The translations under genes were made by a program, and so were the position numbers. Shown here one piece after another: positions 54,306 through 56,465 of a stretch of 56,465 bases of DNA; the stretch's first letter is position 1, and every line of letters starts with the position of its first letter. The DNA comes from Thermoleophilaceae bacterium (lineage in GTDB: Bacteria > Actinomycetota > Thermoleophilia > Solirubrobacterales > Thermoleophilaceae), in the NCBI GenBank assembly GCA_016929195.1, contig JAFGJG010000004.1, positions 1-56,465 of the forward strand, read 5' to 3'. The notes beneath the pieces are model-generated. The model saw only the letters and a program-made list of their open reading frames with translations, had not been told where the DNA came from and made no database searches.

Positions 54306-55214
54306 TCAGGCGCCCGGGCAGCTCACGGCGCCTCCGCTGAGCCCCGCGGCGATCGCGCGCGTGTTGCTCTCGATCGACTTCACGTAGGTGTCTCCGCTCG
54401 AGCCCTCCGGGCCGAGCGAGTCGGCCCAGAGCGCCCCGCCCACCTCCGCGCCGCTCTCGCGGGCCACCGCCTGCTCGAGCTTCGGGTTGATCGAGCTCTC
54501 CGGGTAGATCGCCCGCACCCCGGTGCGGCGGATCTGGTCCACGAGCGCCTCGACGTCGCGGGCCGAGGGCTGCGCCTGCGTCGACAGCGCCGGCAGCACC
54601 GCGCCGACGACCTCGAGCCCGTAGCGCGCGGCGTAGTAGCCGAGCGCGTCGTGGGTCGTCACGAGCTTTCGGCGCCGCGGCGGGATGCGCTCGATGCAGG
54701 CGGCCGTGCGGCGGTCGAGGCGGCCGAGCCTGCGGAGATAGCGGGCGGCGCTCCGGCGGTAGGCGTCGGCCCCGCCCGGGTCCGCCGCCGCCAGGCGGTC
54801 GCGGATCGCGGCCACCGCGAGCTCGGCGTTGCGCGGATCCTGCCACCAGTGCGGATCCAGGTCGCCGTGCTCCCGGCGCGTCCGCACCCGCTCGGACAGG
54901 TCGAGCACCGGGGCGTCGCTGCCGGCGTCGTCCACCAGGCCGTCCAGCCAGTCGTCGACCTCGCCGCCCGAGCGCACGATGAGGCTCGCCTCGCTGAGCG
55001 CCTTGACGTCGCTCGGGCGCGGCTCGTAGTCGTGCGGGTCCGAGTTGGGCCTGAGGATCTGGCGGACGTCGGCGCGGTCGCCCCCGACCTGGCGCACGAG
55101 GTCGCCGGCCTGCGTGGTCGTCGCGACGACCACGAGCCGCCCGTCGCCGGGCGAGCCGCCGCCGCAGCCGGCCAGGAGAAGCGCGCAGGCGAGGAGCACG
55201 AGGATCGGGCGCAT
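54306..55214 (-). CDS. ZnuA-like metal ABC transporter substrate-binding lipoprotein
   Basis: A 302-residue lipoprotein (lipobox LLAGC, Cys17) of the zinc/manganese solute-binding family. The metal ligands are in order: His in NSDPHDYEP (near 61), His in LDPHWWQDPRN (near 121), His in VTTHDALGYY (near 188), acid in IYPESSINPK (near 263). The His-rich zinc loop of ZnuA is absent. The ATPase and permease (ZnuB, ZnuC) are not next to it. A Zur/Fur-like palindrome overlaps its promoter, so metal-repressed expression is likely. Confidence 0.92.
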   Translation of the reverse strand: MRPILVLLACALLLAGCGGGSPGDGRLVVVATTTQAGDLVRQVGGDRADVRQILRPNSDPHDYEPRPSDVKALSEASLIVRSGGEVDDWLDGLVDDAGSDAPVLDLSERVRTRREHGDLDPHWWQDPRNAELAVAAIRDRLAAADPGGADAYRRSAARYLRRLGRLDRRTAACIERIPPRRRKLVTTHDALGYYAARYGLEVVGAVLPALSTQAQPSARDVEALVDQIRRTGVRAIYPESSINPKLEQAVARESGAEVGGALWADSLGPEGSSGDTYVKSIESNTRAIAAGLSGGAVSCPGA

Positions 55215-55223
55215 CTGGCTCCG

Positions 55224-55229
55224 AGACTA
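55224..55229 (-). promoter_or_regulatory. Candidate -10 element for the znuA-like gene
   Basis: TAGTCT on the minus strand, nine bases before the ATG at 55214; its first base overlaps the palindromic operator. Confidence 0.45.
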
Positions 55230-55247
55230 TTGAGAATCGTTCTCAAT
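55229..55247. promoter_or_regulatory. Zur/Fur-like operator palindrome
   Basis: ATTGAGAA, centre TCG, TTCTCAAT: perfect 8-base arms in an otherwise GC-rich gap. The shape is close to the 7-1-7 boxes of actinobacterial Zur/Fur proteins (TGAAAATCATTTTCA type). It begins at the -10 of the znuA-like gene and is 36 bases before the divergent hydrolase ATG, so bound repressor would block the former and perhaps affect the latter. Confidence 0.75.
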
Positions 55248-55272
55248 TGATCTGCGGCCCGGCGGGCCCACG

Positions 55273-55278
55273 TACGAT
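55273..55278 (+). promoter_or_regulatory. Candidate -10 element for the terminal hydrolase gene
   Basis: TACGAT five bases before the ATG at 55284. Confidence 0.4.
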
Positions 55279-55283
55279 CAGGC

Positions 55284-56102
55284 ATGGCCTCGCTGAACGT
55301 CGAGCGCCGCGGCCGCGGGCAGCCGATCGTCCTGCTGCACGGGATCGGCGGCGAGCTGTGCGTCTGGGAGCCCGTCCTCGAGCCGCTGGCCGAGCATCTC
55401 GACGTGATCGCGGTGGACCTGCCGGGGTTCGGCCACTCGCCGCCCCTGCCGGACGGGGCCGGGCCCACGCCCGAGGCGCTCGCGCGCGCCGTCGCGCGGC
55501 TGATGGACGAGCTCGGCCTCGAGAGCGCCCATCTGGCCGGGAACTCGCTCGGCGGCTGGGTCGCGCTGGAGCTCGGCAAGACGGCGCGGGCGCGCTCGGT
55601 CAGCGCGCTCTGCCCGGCGGGGCTCTGGCGGGGGCCGCTCGACCCCGCGGGGGCGCCCGCCCCGCGCGGCGCCCAGCGAATGGCGCGTGCGCTCCGGCCG
55701 CTGCTGCCGGCGGCGATGCTGAGCCCGGCGCTCAGGCGCCGCGCGCTTGCGCGCGTCGTGGCCCACCCCGAGCGGGTTCCGCGTGCGGCGGCGACCCGCA
55801 TGGTCAGCTCGTACGCGCGCTCGACCGCCTACGACGCCACGAACGTGGCGATGCGCCAGAGCCACTTCACCGGCGCGTCGCGGATCCGCGTGCCGCTCAC
55901 CGTCGCGTTCGGTGAGCAGGACCGGCTGATCCGGCCGGTGCGCCTGCGGGCGCCGGGCGCCCGCACGCTCGTCCTGCCCGACTGCGGGCACATCCCGATG
56001 TTCGACCAGCCGGACGTCGTCGCCCGGCTGCTGCTCGAGACCTCCGGGCAGCTCCCAGAGTCCTCCCAGGCTCCTCCCAGGAAAGAGGGGACAATGGGCT
56101 AG
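55284..56102 (+). CDS. Alpha/beta hydrolase
   Basis: A 272-residue hydrolase: IVLLHGIGGELCVWEPV (oxyanion), GNSLGGWVALELG with nucleophile Ser near 91, acid in VAFGEQDRLI, His in PDCGHIPMFDQP. All three triad members are present. A polar tail (about 255-272, GQLPESSQAPPRKEG) follows the domain. The substrate is unknown. It ends three bases before the response-regulator ATG and may share its transcript; the last bases of this gene (GGACAATGG) also look promoter-like for the regulator. Confidence 0.9.
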   Translation: MASLNVERRGRGQPIVLLHGIGGELCVWEPVLEPLAEHLDVIAVDLPGFGHSPPLPDGAGPTPEALARAVARLMDELGLESAHLAGNSLGGWVALELGKTARARSVSALCPAGLWRGPLDPAGAPAPRGAQRMARALRPLLPAAMLSPALRRRALARVVAHPERVPRAAATRMVSSYARSTAYDATNVAMRQSHFTGASRIRVPLTVAFGEQDRLIRPVRLRAPGARTLVLPDCGHIPMFDQPDVVARLLLETSGQLPESSQAPPRKEGTMG

Positions 56103-56105
56103 GTG

Positions 56106-56465
56106 ATGAGCGACGGCGGCGCCCCGAACCGCGTGCTCGTGGTGGACGACGAGCCCAACATCGTCGACGTGATCTCGATGGCGCTGCGCTTCCAGGGCTT
56201 CGCGGTCGAGTCGGCCGGCAGCGGCCGCGAGGCGCTCGCGGCGGTGGAGAGCTTCCGGCCGCAGGTGATGGTCCTCGACGTGATGCTCCCCGACATGGAG
56301 GGGTTCGAGGTGGCCGAGCGCCTCGGGGCCGAGCGCAGCCACGTGCCGATCCTGTTCCTGACCGCGCGCGACGCCGGCGAGGACAAGCTCCGCGGCCTGA
56401 CGAGCGGCGGCGACGACTACATGACGAAGCCGTTCAGCCTCGAGGAGCTCGTCGCGCGGCTGCGC
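56106..56465 (+). CDS. Response regulator receiver domain, OmpR/PhoB-like (partial, runs off right edge)
   Basis: 120 codons to the window end. The receiver domain has the acidic pair in VLVVDDEPNI (about 14-15), phosphoacceptor Asp in VMVLDVMLPDMEGFEV (near 59), Thr in FLTARD and Lys in DDYMTKPFSLEELVARL. The spacing fits OmpR/PhoB-type transcription factors, but the DNA-binding domain is outside the window. An ATG at 56106 is used; a GTG directly before it is equally possible. Confidence 0.9.
   Translation, partial: MSDGGAPNRVLVVDDEPNIVDVISMALRFQGFAVESAGSGREALAAVESFRPQVMVLDVMLPDMEGFEVAERLGAERSHVPILFLTARDAGEDKLRGLTSGGDDYMTKPFSLEELVARLR

Noticed and set aside
1-56465. tRNA, rRNA, tmRNA, IS transposases, integrases and attachment sites
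   Set aside because: Nothing with the required length, fold or protein motifs was found on reading both strands; short RNAs without obvious landmarks could still be missed.

Overview
The window is one contiguous stretch of a very GC-rich, densely packed actinobacterial chromosome. My best guess is class Thermoleophilia (Solirubrobacterales type), but this is inference. Supporting signs are the strong G/C preference at third codon positions, frequent GTG and TTG starts, probable F420-dependent enzymes (a DDN-like oxidoreductase and a luciferase-like LLM protein), a split LigD repair operon, WhiG/FliA-like promoter spacing, and many apparently leaderless genes. I see no rRNA, tRNA, CRISPR array, prophage or classical IS transposase. 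The longest gene-free stretch is about 170 bases, so there is no empty interval above 300 bases.

Layout. 1-2.4 kb: an esterase-like lipoprotein (cut by the window edge) and a DrrAB-type ABC exporter. 2.4-6.9 kb: secreted and peripheral enzymes (CAP lipoprotein, M19 dipeptidase, GFA-family protein, an exported unknown, a LysM lytic transglycosylase) and the repair glycosylase Tag. 6.9-10.3 kb: a three-gene redox-signalling cassette (response regulator fused to a thioredoxin-reductase-like flavoprotein, a cNMP-binding histidine kinase, a UBP-type zinc finger). 10.3-18.4 kb: DsbA-like protein, AlkZ/YcaQ-like protein, a phosphopantetheinyl transferase translationally coupled to a one-module A-T-TE synthetase, an aldo/keto reductase and an FAD dehydrogenase. 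18.4-23.5 kb: a GGDEF-EAL protein, a membrane protein and a secreted penicillin acylase. 23.5-25.8 kb: LigD as three separate proteins (PE, ligase, polymerase). 25.8-29.9 kb: amine-oxidase-like flavoprotein, MreB, DDN-like protein and a DUF2855 protein. 29.9-33.6 kb: a copper cluster (CopC-CopD fusion, YcnI, a His-rich membrane protein and two related small membrane proteins, one apparently frameshifted). 33.6-38.4 kb: LLM enzyme, hydrolase, cupin, and a cupredoxin followed by a molybdopterin oxidoreductase and a flavin reductase.

38.4-39.4 kb holds the most unusual structure. An AbiEi-like/DUF559 (Vsr-like nuclease fold) gene is bounded by two same-orientation copies of a 49-bp two-tier palindrome. 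The repeats themselves supply its candidate GTG starts and its last codons plus TGA stop. A third, solitary copy of the same 49-bp element lies at 526-574. This resembles a palindrome-flanked selfish cassette together with an empty or excised site.

39.4-56.5 kb: hydrolase, subtilisin-like protease, peptidoglycan-binding/NlpC-like protein, SNF2 helicase, secreted GH15 glucoamylase, DUF488 plus AbrB-type transporter, an MMPL transporter with a Gln-rich loop, a multi-pass membrane protein coupled to a sulfatase-fold protein (apparently via a CTG start), an orphan ZnuA-like lipoprotein behind a Zur/Fur-like palindrome, a hydrolase and the start of a response regulator.

Two window-wide habits stand out. 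First, seven of eleven convergent gene pairs share one CTAG tetranucleotide as both stop codons. Second, most first genes carry a TANNNT hexamer 5-10 bases before a start codon without a convincing Shine-Dalgarno, as expected for leaderless mRNAs.
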